Below the pieces are notes generated by a model, which worked only from the letters and a program-made list of their open reading frames with translations, was not told the origin of the DNA and searched no databases. From Mucilaginibacter dorajii (GTDB taxonomy: Bacteria; Bacteroidota; Bacteroidia; Sphingobacteriales; Sphingobacteriaceae), in the NCBI RefSeq assembly GCF_024808255.1, contig NZ_JANTYS010000013.1, positions 62,001 to 126,000 on the forward strand: DNA of 64,000 bases, in the 5' to 3' direction. Both the position numbers and the translations under genes were made by a program. Of the stretch, positions 16,229-23,644 are shown in pieces (the first letter of the stretch is position 1; each line of letters opens with the position of its first letter).

Positions 16229-18664
16229 ATGCATGCTATAAAATCAATTGCAAGGGTTGCCAAATTAAGCAGCTTGTTGCTCGTTACTGCCCTTTTTTAC
16301 ACCAAAAGCTTTGCCCAGCAGGGTCGGCAGATCCAGGACTTTGACAAAGGCTGGCGCTTTAATTTAGGCGATGTGGCGCATGCTGGGGAATCGGCAACAA
16401 GCGATACCAAATGGCGCAGTCTTAACCTGCCGCATGACTGGAGCATTGAAGGTAAATTCAGCAAAGACAATCCTGCCAGCCCCGAAGGCGGCGCGCTGCC
16501 AGGCGGAATAGGCTGGTACCGTAAAACTTTTACCGTGCCCGCTGCCTCAAAAGGTAAACTAACTTATATAGAGTTTGATGGTGTATACCAAAAAAGTAAA
16601 GTTTGGATTAACGGGCATTTGTTAGGCTACAGACCGAATGGTTATATCTCGTTCAGGTATGATCTTACACCATACCTGAAGTATGGCAGTACAAACCTGG
16701 TAGCTGTTAAGGTTGATAACTCAGTGCAGCCAAACTCGCGCTGGTATTCAGGATCGGGTATTTATAGGAATGTGCGATTGGTAACCACTGCTAAAACAGC
16801 TATTGATCAATGGGGTACTTACGTAACTACCCCGCAGGTAACAGATGCTTCTGCAACTGTTGATCTAAAAGTTAAGATCAAAAATAACGCTGTAGGTAGT
16901 AAAACTTTAAATATAAAAACCTCAATTTATGATGCCGCAGGTAAAGTTGTTGCAACAGGCGGAGCGTTACCGTCAAAAGAGCAGTTTAACGATACCTCGT
17001 TTACAGTTGCAAGCAGCTTTACAGTTAAATCGCCCCAATTATGGTCGGTAGATAACCCATACCTGTACAAAGTAGTAACCGAAGTATTGGACGGTAAAGC
17101 CATCATTGATAATTATACCACTACCTTAGGCATCCGTTATTTCAATTTTGATGCCGATAAAGGCTTTAGCCTGAATGGCAAACCGATGAAAATTTTGGGT
17201 GTATGCGATCACCATGACCTGGGCAGTCTCGGCTCGGCTATAAATGTTCGTGCTTTGGAGCGACAACTGCAAATTTTGAAGGATATGGGCTGTAACGGTA
17301 TCCGTACTTCACATAACCCACCTGCGCCGGAGTTGCTTGACCTATGCGATAAAATGGGTTTTGTGGTAATGGACGAGGCTTTTGATACCTGGGAATGGGA
17401 AAAAGCAAAGTACGATTACCATTTGTTTTTTAAGGAATGGCATAAACGCGACCTGGAAGACCAGATTTTGCGAGATCGTAGCCACCCAAGTGTAATGATA
17501 TGGAGCATTGGTAACGAGATAGGGCAGCAAAGCGATACTTCGGCTTTAAGGATTGCGCCGCAGCTTGCAGCTATTGTACATAGCTTGGATACAACGCGTC
17601 CTATAACTGCAGCCAATAACAATCCGGATACAAAAAATAAAATCATCGCATCGGGCGCTATAGACCTGGTAGGTTACAATTACCATGAAGGTGAGTATGC
17701 GGGTTTTCATGACCGTTACCCCGGCAAAAAATTCATCGCTACAGAAACTACTTCTGGATTAGAAACCCGTGGTTATTACGAAATGCCATCTGATAGCATC
17801 CGCGTTTGGCCAGAAACATGGGATAAGCCTTTCGTGCGGGAAGGCAACAATGTATCGGCCTATGATAACGTGCGGCCACCATGGGGTTCAACCCACGAAA
17901 TGACCTGGAAGGTGATGAAGAAATACGATTTCCTATCGGGTATGTTCATCTGGACGGGCTTTGATTACCTTGGCGAACCAACTCCTTATAGCTGGCCATC
18001 ACGTAGTTCATACTTCGGGATTATTGATTTAGCAGGTTTCCCTAAGGATGTTTATTACATGTACCAAAGCGAGTGGACCAATAAACCGGTGCTCCACATT
18101 TTCCCGCATTGGAACTGGACGCCAGGTAAGATGGTTGACATCTGGGCTTATTATAACAACGCCGATGAAGTTGAACTTTTCCTGAATGGTAAATCATTAG
18201 GTGTAAAAAAGAAAACCGGCGACGAGCTGCATATTATGTGGCGTGTGAAATATGAGCCAGGAATACTGAAAGCCGTATCCCGTAAAGACGGTAAGGTTGT
18301 ATTAACCCGCGAGATCAAAACCGCTGGCGAACCAGCAAAAATTCAGCTGATTGCCGATCGTAAATTGATTAAGGCCGATGGCAAAGATTTATCATTTATC
18401 ACCGTAAAAATATTGGATAAAGATGGCAACGTAGTACCTGATGCTGATAATTTAGTTGATTTTAAAGTTAATGGCGAAGCCTTTATTGCCAGTGTTGACA
18501 ACGGCGATCCGGTAAGTCATGATTCCTTTAGGGTAAACTACCGCAAGGCTTTTCATGGGCTGGCGCTGGCTATTGTACAGGCTAAAGAGAAGGCTGGTAG
18601 CATTGCCTTTACAGCAACATCAAAAGGATTGCAAACCTCAACGTTGGTTTTAACCAGTAGATAG
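16229..18664 (+). CDS. Glycoside hydrolase family 2 (beta-galactosidase-like), exported
   Basis: The 811-residue product has a signal peptide ending YTKSFAQ. In order come a GH2 sugar-binding jelly roll (about 35-190; VWINGHLLGYRPNGY), an Ig-like domain (190-305) and a TIM barrel (from about 310; GVCDHHDLGSLGSA, GIRTSHNPPAPELLDLCD). The acid/base is Glu430 in SIGNEIGQ and the nucleophile Glu506 in FIATETTSG. A DUF4982 domain (HWNWTPGKMVDIWAYYNNADEVELFLNG) and a C-terminal Ig-like domain follow. It probably releases beta-linked sugars from plant or microbial glycans in the periplasm. It stands alone, with no SusC/D pair in view, and is convergent with the Crp-like gene (22-bp gap). Confidence 0.93.
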   Translation: MHAIKSIARVAKLSSLLLVTALFYTKSFAQQGRQIQDFDKGWRFNLGDVAHAGESATSDTKWRSLNLPHDWSIEGKFSKDNPASPEGGALPGGIGWYRKTFTVPAASKGKLTYIEFDGVYQKSKVWINGHLLGYRPNGYISFRYDLTPYLKYGSTNLVAVKVDNSVQPNSRWYSGSGIYRNVRLVTTAKTAIDQWGTYVTTPQVTDASATVDLKVKIKNNAVGSKTLNIKTSIYDAAGKVVATGGALPSKEQFNDTSFTVASSFTVKSPQLWSVDNPYLYKVVTEVLDGKAIIDNYTTTLGIRYFNFDADKGFSLNGKPMKILGVCDHHDLGSLGSAINVRALERQLQILKDMGCNGIRTSHNPPAPELLDLCDKMGFVVMDEAFDTWEWEKAKYDYHLFFKEWHKRDLEDQILRDRSHPSVMIWSIGNEIGQQSDTSALRIAPQLAAIVHSLDTTRPITAANNNPDTKNKIIASGAIDLVGYNYHEGEYAGFHDRYPGKKFIATETTSGLETRGYYEMPSDSIRVWPETWDKPFVREGNNVSAYDNVRPPWGSTHEMTWKVMKKYDFLSGMFIWTGFDYLGEPTPYSWPSRSSYFGIIDLAGFPKDVYYMYQSEWTNKPVLHIFPHWNWTPGKMVDIWAYYNNADEVELFLNGKSLGVKKKTGDELHIMWRVKYEPGILKAVSRKDGKVVLTREIKTAGEPAKIQLIADRKLIKADGKDLSFITVKILDKDGNVVPDADNLVDFKVNGEAFIASVDNGDPVSHDSFRVNYRKAFHGLALAIVQAKEKAGSIAFTATSKGLQTSTLVLTSR

Positions 18665-18686
18665 TGAAATGATAGGGGGGAGGTTA

Positions 18687-19259
18687 TCAGGGTTTCTTCC
18701 CCCTTATCATACTTAAAAACACGGGCGTGATGCCCAGATAAGAAGCGATTTGCTTTTGCGCTATCCGTTGTTCCAAACCGGGATATTGTTTCTGAAACTG
18801 GGTATAACGCTCTTCGGCAGTTTTGGATAGATTGGAGGTGATACGGCGCTGGTATAAGTTAAAACCGTTTTGGGTAAGGATGCGGAAGAAGCGCTCAAAC
18901 TTTGGGATATCAACATATAACCGTTCGAGCACAACGTGGCTGATGTAAAAAACATCGGTATCTTCTAAAGCGGAAATGTTATAGAACGCAGGTGTTTGTG
19001 CCGAAAAACTGGAGATATCAACAGCCCACCAATTTTCGGGGCAAAATGAAATGTTATGCTCTTCGCCGTTGTTGTCGGTATTAAAAATGCGCAGGCAACC
19101 CTTGTTCACAAAGTAAATGTTCCGGCAAATCTCGCCATAACTTAGCAGTATTGTATTCTTTTTAACTGTTTTGTGCTTAAGGATGCTTTTTACATGTTCC
19201 GTTTCGGCAGCGTCGAGTGAAATATGCATGGCAAAATTGGCCAGGATAACATCAAACAT
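18687..19259 (-). CDS. Crp/Fnr-family regulator, first copy
   Basis: The 190-residue product has an N-terminal cyclic-nucleotide-binding-like barrel (TILLSYGEICRNIYFVNKGCLRIF, WAVDISSF) and a C-terminal winged helix (RIAQKQIASYLGITPVFLSMIRGKK). The cAMP-contact residues of Crp are not conserved, which is usual for these Bacteroidota members that sense unknown signals. The HTH ends unusually early (MIRGKKP). ATG at codon 11 is an alternative start. A perfect inverted repeat lies 23 bp upstream of the start and may be its operator. Confidence 0.87.
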   Translation of the reverse strand: MFDVILANFAMHISLDAAETEHVKSILKHKTVKKNTILLSYGEICRNIYFVNKGCLRIFNTDNNGEEHNISFCPENWWAVDISSFSAQTPAFYNISALEDTDVFYISHVVLERLYVDIPKFERFFRILTQNGFNLYQRRITSNLSKTAEERYTQFQKQYPGLEQRIAQKQIASYLGITPVFLSMIRGKKP

Positions 19260-19281
19260 TCTTTTGGTTTTTTATAAAGAT

Positions 19282-19317
19282 AACATGTGCCAACAACAAA
19301 ATTGGCTGGCACATGTT
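19282..19317. promoter_or_regulatory. Perfect 11-bp inverted repeat between the NTF2-like and Crp-like genes
   Basis: AACATGTGCCA (19282-19292) and TGGCACATGTT (19307-19317) are exact inverses with a 14-bp spacer. It is either an operator upstream of the Crp-like gene or the terminator hairpin of the NTF2-like gene (stop at 19340). There is no long T run after it, which favours an operator. Confidence 0.6.
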
Positions 19318-19339
19318 TAAAGCAATATTTTGCAGCCGC

Positions 19340-19702
19340 TTATTGCAATGGCGGAAAAAAGCTTACCAACCGGGCTATCTTGCCCTCCGCATCAAACTCA
19401 ATATAATCTGTACCGCCCTTGGTTTCTTTACCGGGGATATCAACTGTCCAGGTATACAGGGCCACATTATGATGATGGTCGGGCAGGGTATGTACGTGAA
19501 ATATACGTCCCGGCGCTATCTCATGCGATCCTACACACAGCGCGGATATGCCATCTACACCTGATACATTTTCATAATTTGGATCGGTATAGGTTGCATC
19601 TGCCGCCCAGCATTTGGCAAAAGCAGCTTTGATGGCTTCTGCACCTTTTACGTTCCAGCTGGCTACGTATTGTTTGATCGTTTCTTCGGGTGATGTTTTC
19701 AT
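19340..19702 (-). CDS. NTF2-like / SnoaL-like protein
   Basis: The 120-residue product is a single cone-shaped NTF2-like fold. It begins with helix ETIKQYVASWNVKGAEAIKAAFAKCWAADATYTDPN, the usual opening of SnoaL-like proteins with the D-P-N segment at the pocket. Strands containing HVHTLPDHHHNVALYTWTVD and GGTDYIEFDAEGKIARLVSFF follow. Members are isomerases, hydrolases or ligand binders; the pocket chemistry here is unknown. It is transcribed towards the Crp-like gene, 80 bp apart, and may be regulated with it. Confidence 0.85.
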   Translation of the reverse strand: MKTSPEETIKQYVASWNVKGAEAIKAAFAKCWAADATYTDPNYENVSGVDGISALCVGSHEIAPGRIFHVHTLPDHHHNVALYTWTVDIPGKETKGGTDYIEFDAEGKIARLVSFFPPLQ

Positions 19703-19789
19703 TGTATCTTATTTTTGATGTGATACAAAGGAACAAAGGCGGCGGCGAATTAAAATTAAAGTAGTTTAATAAATGAAAATAGGGTTTGC

Positions 19790-19822
19790 ATAGCGCAGAC
19801 GACTCACACTGACGAGGCTACG
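19790..19822. repeat. Fragment of family B repeat
   Basis: TAGCGCAGACGACTCACACTGACGAGGCTACG-type sequence matches the ends of the family B elements at 52731-52906 and 63520-63675. Only one end is present and it runs directly into the family C repeat. Confidence 0.75.
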
Positions 19823-19824
19823 AT

Positions 19825-19932
19825 GTCATGCTGAACTTGTTTCAGCACCCCACTTGCAAAGCCGCAATGCACAAAGTTACAAAGCATGTTGGTTACCTGT
19901 CCCGTGGGGTGCTGAAATAAGTTCAGCATGAC
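19825..19932. repeat. Intergenic inverted repeat, family C copy 1
   Basis: Arms of 27 bp start GTCATGCTGAACTTGTTTCA and end with the inverse TTCAGCATGAC, leaving a centre of about 54 bp. A relative with TGAGCTTGTCGAAG arms is at 34728-34796. The 290-bp gap between the NTF2-like gene and the nucleotidase holds this element, the family B fragment and no gene. Confidence 0.85.
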
Positions 19933-19993
19933 TTCCATTTTAAACTTCAACTCTTCGATGTCTCCCACATCAAACTACGAAAAAACGCTTTTT

Positions 19994-20554
19994 CTATCTT
20001 GATTCCTGGCTCTCGATTCTTGACTCTTCTCCCCGAAACTCCTTCATGAGCTCCAACACATCTGCCCAATTATTAACCCTTTGGTGGTGGTGTAGGTTTA
20101 CATTATGAAAAGCATCAAACATAATGGCTTTGCCGTGGCAATAATCAAGGTTTTTGCAATGGTCGTCAATTAAAAAGTCGGTTTTGATGATGCTTTTATC
20201 GCCGCAAAAAACAATGTGACGCCAGTCGATAAACGGGAAATGCTCTGCCAGCCAGTCGTACTTTTCGGGCAGCGAAAGGGGGAACTCCATAGCTGCCGAT
20301 ACAATGTATACCTCAAAATCTTCCATTAATGATCTTACCGCTTCAACAGCACCTTCCATCAGCGGTAGCGTGCGGAAAAAGCCGGGCTTGTTTACCATTT
20401 GGTGCCCAATGCCATTAAAGGCGTCATGTTCGCTTTTGCCTGCAATATCCGGTCGGGTAAGCCTGATGCCGGTTTCCTGTTCGTAATAGTCAAAAAAATG
20501 AGGTTCGGTATCGGCCATTACACCGTCCATGTCAATTGCTATCGTCTTTTTCAT
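19994..20554 (-). CDS. 5'(3')-deoxyribonucleotidase (NT5C-like HAD phosphatase)
   Basis: The 186-residue HAD phosphatase most likely dephosphorylates deoxyribonucleoside monophosphates. Motif I is AIDMDGVMADTEPHFFDYY with both catalytic Asp. Motif II is YIVSAAME. The C-terminal acidic motif is TDFLIDDHCKNL, as in NT5C. I start at 20554 (MKKTIAIDMDG); an upstream in-frame ATG at 20605 would run through the operator repeats. The last ten residues (EESRIESQES-type) are encoded by the degenerate repeat I, so the natural tail was probably replaced or extended by it. It is divergent from the deoR-like gene across a 90-bp regulatory gap. Confidence 0.9.
   Translation of the reverse strand: MKKTIAIDMDGVMADTEPHFFDYYEQETGIRLTRPDIAGKSEHDAFNGIGHQMVNKPGFFRTLPLMEGAVEAVRSLMEDFEVYIVSAAMEFPLSLPEKYDWLAEHFPFIDWRHIVFCGDKSIIKTDFLIDDHCKNLDYCHGKAIMFDAFHNVNLHHHQRVNNWADVLELMKEFRGEESRIESQESR
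19996..20030 (-). repeat. Word-repeat element, family I copy 1, inside a gene 3' end
   Basis: On the minus strand it reads AGAGTCA, AGAATCG, AGAGCCA, GGAATCA, AGA: a 7-bp degenerate tandem. The same run is found at 35127-35163. It encodes the final residues and stop region of the nucleotidase. Confidence 0.8.
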
Positions 20555-20557
20555 ATT

Positions 20558-20637
20558 TTGCAATATTTTTCTGCAAATAAAATCAATTATTGCAATAAGT
20601 TGCAAGTTTTATTTTTTAAGTTTGCAATAAATTGCAA
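20558..20637. promoter_or_regulatory. Cluster of TTGCAA boxes in a divergent promoter
   Basis: The palindromic hexamer TTGCAA occurs exactly at 20558, 20590, 20600, 20622 and 20632, and as CTGCAA at 20571. Two pairs are spaced exactly 10 bp apart, and the pairs lie 32 bp (about three turns) apart. A -7 box TAAGTTTG (20617-20624) overlaps one box, and the first box is 4 bp from the nucleotidase start. This looks like the operator of the adjoining DeoR-family repressor, controlling both directions. Confidence 0.75.
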
Positions 20638-20644
20638 TTAAGTC

Positions 20645-21394
20645 ATGATTAAGGACGAGCGCTTAGAACAAATATTGGAGCATGTTTCAAGGGTACGCAG
20701 TGTATCATTAACGGACCTGAGCACCTCACTCAATGTATCTGAAGATACCATTCGGCGGGATATCAAGATCCTATCGGATAAAGGGCTGTTAAAAGCCGTG
20801 CGTGGCGGCGCGGTGGCGCATTCGCCTATCCCACACCATTACAGGGCAAGGGAAAAGCACGATATGGCGCAGAAGAGAATAGTTGCCTCAAAGGCTTTAC
20901 ATTTTATTAAAGACGGGCAGGTGATATTTTTAGATGGTGGTACTTCCATCCAGGCCCTGGCCGAACTGATCCCCGCCGATATGAAGATCACCGTGGTTAC
21001 CCACAGCTTTCCGGTGGTGAGCGTTTTGGAAGATCACCCTACTGCCGATGTCATATTTGCAGGCGGTCGCCTTTGTAAAACCGCTTTTACTACTATTGGG
21101 TACGAAACTATAAAGGCGTTTAAAAATTTCAGGGCTGATCTTTGCCTCATCAGCGTTTGCAGTATCCACCCCAGCATGGGCCTAACCACTGTAGATCACG
21201 AAGAAGCGCAGGTAAAACGCACCATGATGGAAATGGCCGGCCAAACTATCGCCCTATCTACCATGGATAAATTAAACACTGCCGAATCATACTACATAGG
21301 CCCGGTTACCGATGTAGATATCATAGTTACCGATACCGAACCCAACGACGAAAGGCTGAACGTTTACAAACAAGCCGGCATCACTATATTTTAA
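20645..21394 (+). CDS. DeoR-family transcriptional repressor
   Basis: The 249-residue product has an N-terminal winged HTH of the DeoR type (residues 1-58; RLEQILEHVSRVRSVSLTDL, VSEDTIRRDIKILSDKGLL, AVRGGAV). A DeoRC sensor domain follows (from about 75; IKDGQVIFLDGGTSIQALAE, DVIFAGGRLCKTAFTTIGYE, NTAESYYIGPVTDVDIIVTD). DeoR proteins normally repress sugar or nucleoside genes and are induced by a phosphosugar. Here the divergent nucleotidase and downstream MFS exporter suggest nucleoside or deoxyribose-phosphate control (inference). It is followed after 6 bp by the transporter gene, so they form an operon. Confidence 0.93.
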   Translation: MIKDERLEQILEHVSRVRSVSLTDLSTSLNVSEDTIRRDIKILSDKGLLKAVRGGAVAHSPIPHHYRAREKHDMAQKRIVASKALHFIKDGQVIFLDGGTSIQALAELIPADMKITVVTHSFPVVSVLEDHPTADVIFAGGRLCKTAFTTIGYETIKAFKNFRADLCLISVCSIHPSMGLTTVDHEEAQVKRTMMEMAGQTIALSTMDKLNTAESYYIGPVTDVDIIVTDTEPNDERLNVYKQAGITIF

Positions 21395-21400
21395 CACACA

Positions 21401-22570
21401 TTGAAAAAGAATTTAATTCCCCTTACCCTTGGCGGCTTAGGCATAGGCACTACCGAATTTGTGATGATGGGCCTGCTGCCCGATATTGCCAAAGATTTTA
21501 ACGTTAGCATCCCGGTTGCCGGTCACCTGATCTCGGCCTATGCGCTGGGCGTTGTTATTGGCGCGCCGCTATTGGTAGCCATCAGCAGCAACTATCCGCC
21601 TAAAAAAATATTGATAGCCTTAATGGTGATGTTTACGGTGTTCAACGCCTTTTCGGCTTTTGCACCGGATGATCACGCCTTGTTTATTGCCCGGTTATTA
21701 TCCGGCCTGCCGCATGGCGCGTTCTTTGGCGTAGGCTCGGTTGTAGCAAGCCGCCTGGCCGAAAAAGGTAAACAGGCACAGGCCATATCGGTGATGTTTG
21801 CCGGGTTAACCATAGCCAACCTGTTAAGCGTTCCGCTGGGTACATACATTGGTCACCATTATTCATGGCGGTATACTTTTGGGCTCATCGCTTTTATCGG
21901 ATTGATGGCTTTGCTGTTCATTCAGCTTTGGCTGCCCGCTTTGCCGGTAAGCCGCGAGGGGGATATCAAATCAGAAATGGGTTTCTTTAAAACCCGCGAA
22001 GCCTGGCTGATCCTTTTAACAACTGCCATTGGTACCGGCGGCCTGTTTTGCTGGATAAGCTACATAGCCCCGCTGATGACAGACGTTGGTCATTTCTCAA
22101 AAAACAGCGTACCACTCATCCTCATTGTTGCAGGCCTGGGCATGGTAATAGGCAATATATTAGGCGGCAAACTGGCCGACTGGGTAGCTCCCGTAAAAGC
22201 ATGTTTAATATTACTTATTAGCATGGCTGTGGCACTCATTGGCATTTACTTTGTATCGGGCAACCAGGTGCTGTCCATTATCATGACATTTATTACCGGT
22301 GCCTTATCGATGGCCATCGGTTCGCCCATCCAGATCCTGATGATCCGCACAGCCAAAGGTGCCGAAATGTTGGGCGCAGCGGCTACACAGGCAGCCTTCA
22401 ATACAGGTAACGCGCTGGGCGCATTTCTTGGTGGTTTGCCTATTGCCATGGGCTACGGCTTTACCTCGCCCGAATTGGTGGGCGTGGTGATGGCCATAAC
22501 AGGAGCATTATTTGCGATGATGCTGGCTAAAAGGCAATCCGTGGTGAAACGGGAATTGGAATTGGTTTAA
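21401..22570 (+). CDS. MFS transporter (AraJ/NepI-like DHA1 group), TTG start
   Basis: The 389-residue product has 12 predicted helices. It opens LIPLTLGGLGIGTTEFVMMGLLPDIAKDFN, typical of the AraJ/PbuE/NepI exporters that expel sugars or nucleosides. The DHA1 loop motif is represented by YPPKKILIALMV, and LLSGLPHGAFFGVGSVVASRLAEKGKQAQAIS is the conserved TM4-loop signature of this group. I start at TTG 21401, 6 bp after the deoR-like stop, because the next ATG would delete most of the first helix. Cotranscription with a DeoR regulator and the divergent nucleotidase point to nucleoside export, but that is inference. Confidence 0.9.
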   Translation: MKKNLIPLTLGGLGIGTTEFVMMGLLPDIAKDFNVSIPVAGHLISAYALGVVIGAPLLVAISSNYPPKKILIALMVMFTVFNAFSAFAPDDHALFIARLLSGLPHGAFFGVGSVVASRLAEKGKQAQAISVMFAGLTIANLLSVPLGTYIGHHYSWRYTFGLIAFIGLMALLFIQLWLPALPVSREGDIKSEMGFFKTREAWLILLTTAIGTGGLFCWISYIAPLMTDVGHFSKNSVPLILIVAGLGMVIGNILGGKLADWVAPVKACLILLISMAVALIGIYFVSGNQVLSIIMTFITGALSMAIGSPIQILMIRTAKGAEMLGAAATQAAFNTGNALGAFLGGLPIAMGYGFTSPELVGVVMAITGALFAMMLAKRQSVVKRELELV

Positions 22571-22697
22571 ACTTTATCGCTGTTGTGTTGCGCAACAAGT
22601 GAAACAGTGAAAAATAGTATATAGTTAACAATCAGTAGATTGCGAATTGTCATAATTTACAAACCGCAACAGCCGGAGATATTGACGATGATATTTT

Positions 22698-23642
22698 TCA
22701 TTTATAAATATTGATGACTTTGTTGTTTTTATATTGATATGCCCCGGAGGTACTGTTCAAATAAATACGATTGAATTGAGTTTTTATTAAATTTATATCG
22801 CCTCCGGGAATCGTAAACTCTTGTAATAACCGTTCATTTTTAATTACCGCAAAATAAGAGTTTATATCACCGGAAGATGGTCCTGTAACATAGACGGTAT
22901 TTTTTATTTTTTTAATATTATATATATTGTAAGCCTTTTTGAAACTCATCAGGGTATCGGTTATGCCGTTCTCTCTTTTTACGTAAAGCTTATTGTTGTC
23001 ATTGTTGTTACTGATAAAATAGTTCTCTACCGATAGATCTGCAATTTGGTTATCGTTTTCTGGCAATTGTTTTACGAACTGCCAGTTATGGGAAGCGTCT
23101 CGCCCCGAAAGCCTATATATTTTTTTACTCCGAAAATCTGTTATCTCAAGTGGTTCACGGGGTTTTGAATCGATGTGAAATGGAAAGAAGTTATTGGTGT
23201 TAAATTCATAGGTGATCCAGGTTTTTCCGGCATTCACTGAGGAATGTATCATGCAATAACTTGGTTCATGGATACCAGCCCAACGTTCCAATCCCCACCA
23301 AGTTCCTTTGTCGTCTATCGTAAACTCATTTAAGCGGAATATTTTTTTACCCAGCCATGTCCACGTTTTACCATGATCGGTGCTTAACTCGATACCAAAG
23401 GACCCCCTCAACAATACTATTGTGTCTTTAGATACATCAAAAGTGCCACATATTTTATGATCTTTTCCGGCATCTGCAAGCATTTGCTCCCATGACATCA
23501 ACTTGCGTCTGGGTGCAGAGTCATTTACTGAACGACTTGTTTTTTTATCGTTATTTAAACACGAAGTGATGCCCAACATTAGGGCTATCAATAAAAAGTG
23601 AGTTTTGCGAAATCTTAACGGCAGTACAGCATACTTCTCCAT
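22698..23642 (-). CDS. Lipoprotein with BNR/Asp-box (sialidase-like or YCF48-like) repeats
   Basis: The 314-residue product has a lipoprotein signal (IALMLGITSC). At least two Asp-box motifs are seen, STDHGKTWTWLGKKIF and SSVNAGKTWITYEF, as in beta-propeller blades of sialidase- or Ycf48-type proteins. The catalytic Arg triad of sialidases is not evident, so binding or a structural role is more likely. The propeller is short for the family. It lies 2 bp downstream of the serine hydrolase stop and is surely cotranscribed with it. AT-rich composition at its 3' half differs from its neighbours. Confidence 0.75.
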   Translation of the reverse strand: MEKYAVLPLRFRKTHFLLIALMLGITSCLNNDKKTSRSVNDSAPRRKLMSWEQMLADAGKDHKICGTFDVSKDTIVLLRGSFGIELSTDHGKTWTWLGKKIFRLNEFTIDDKGTWWGLERWAGIHEPSYCMIHSSVNAGKTWITYEFNTNNFFPFHIDSKPREPLEITDFRSKKIYRLSGRDASHNWQFVKQLPENDNQIADLSVENYFISNNNDNNKLYVKRENGITDTLMSFKKAYNIYNIKKIKNTVYVTGPSSGDINSYFAVIKNERLLQEFTIPGGDINLIKTQFNRIYLNSTSGAYQYKNNKVINIYK

Positions 23643-23644
23643 AT

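Noticed and set aside
16229..18664. A polysaccharide-utilisation locus around the GH2 gene
   Set aside because: No SusC/SusD pair, sensor or second glycosidase is beside it; the GH95-like and GH125 genes are 23 kb away and also lack SusC/D.
20555..20605. Upstream start for the nucleotidase (MQLIAIIDFICRKILQN)
   Set aside because: It would run through the TTGCAA operator boxes, and family homology starts at MKKTIAIDMDG (20554).
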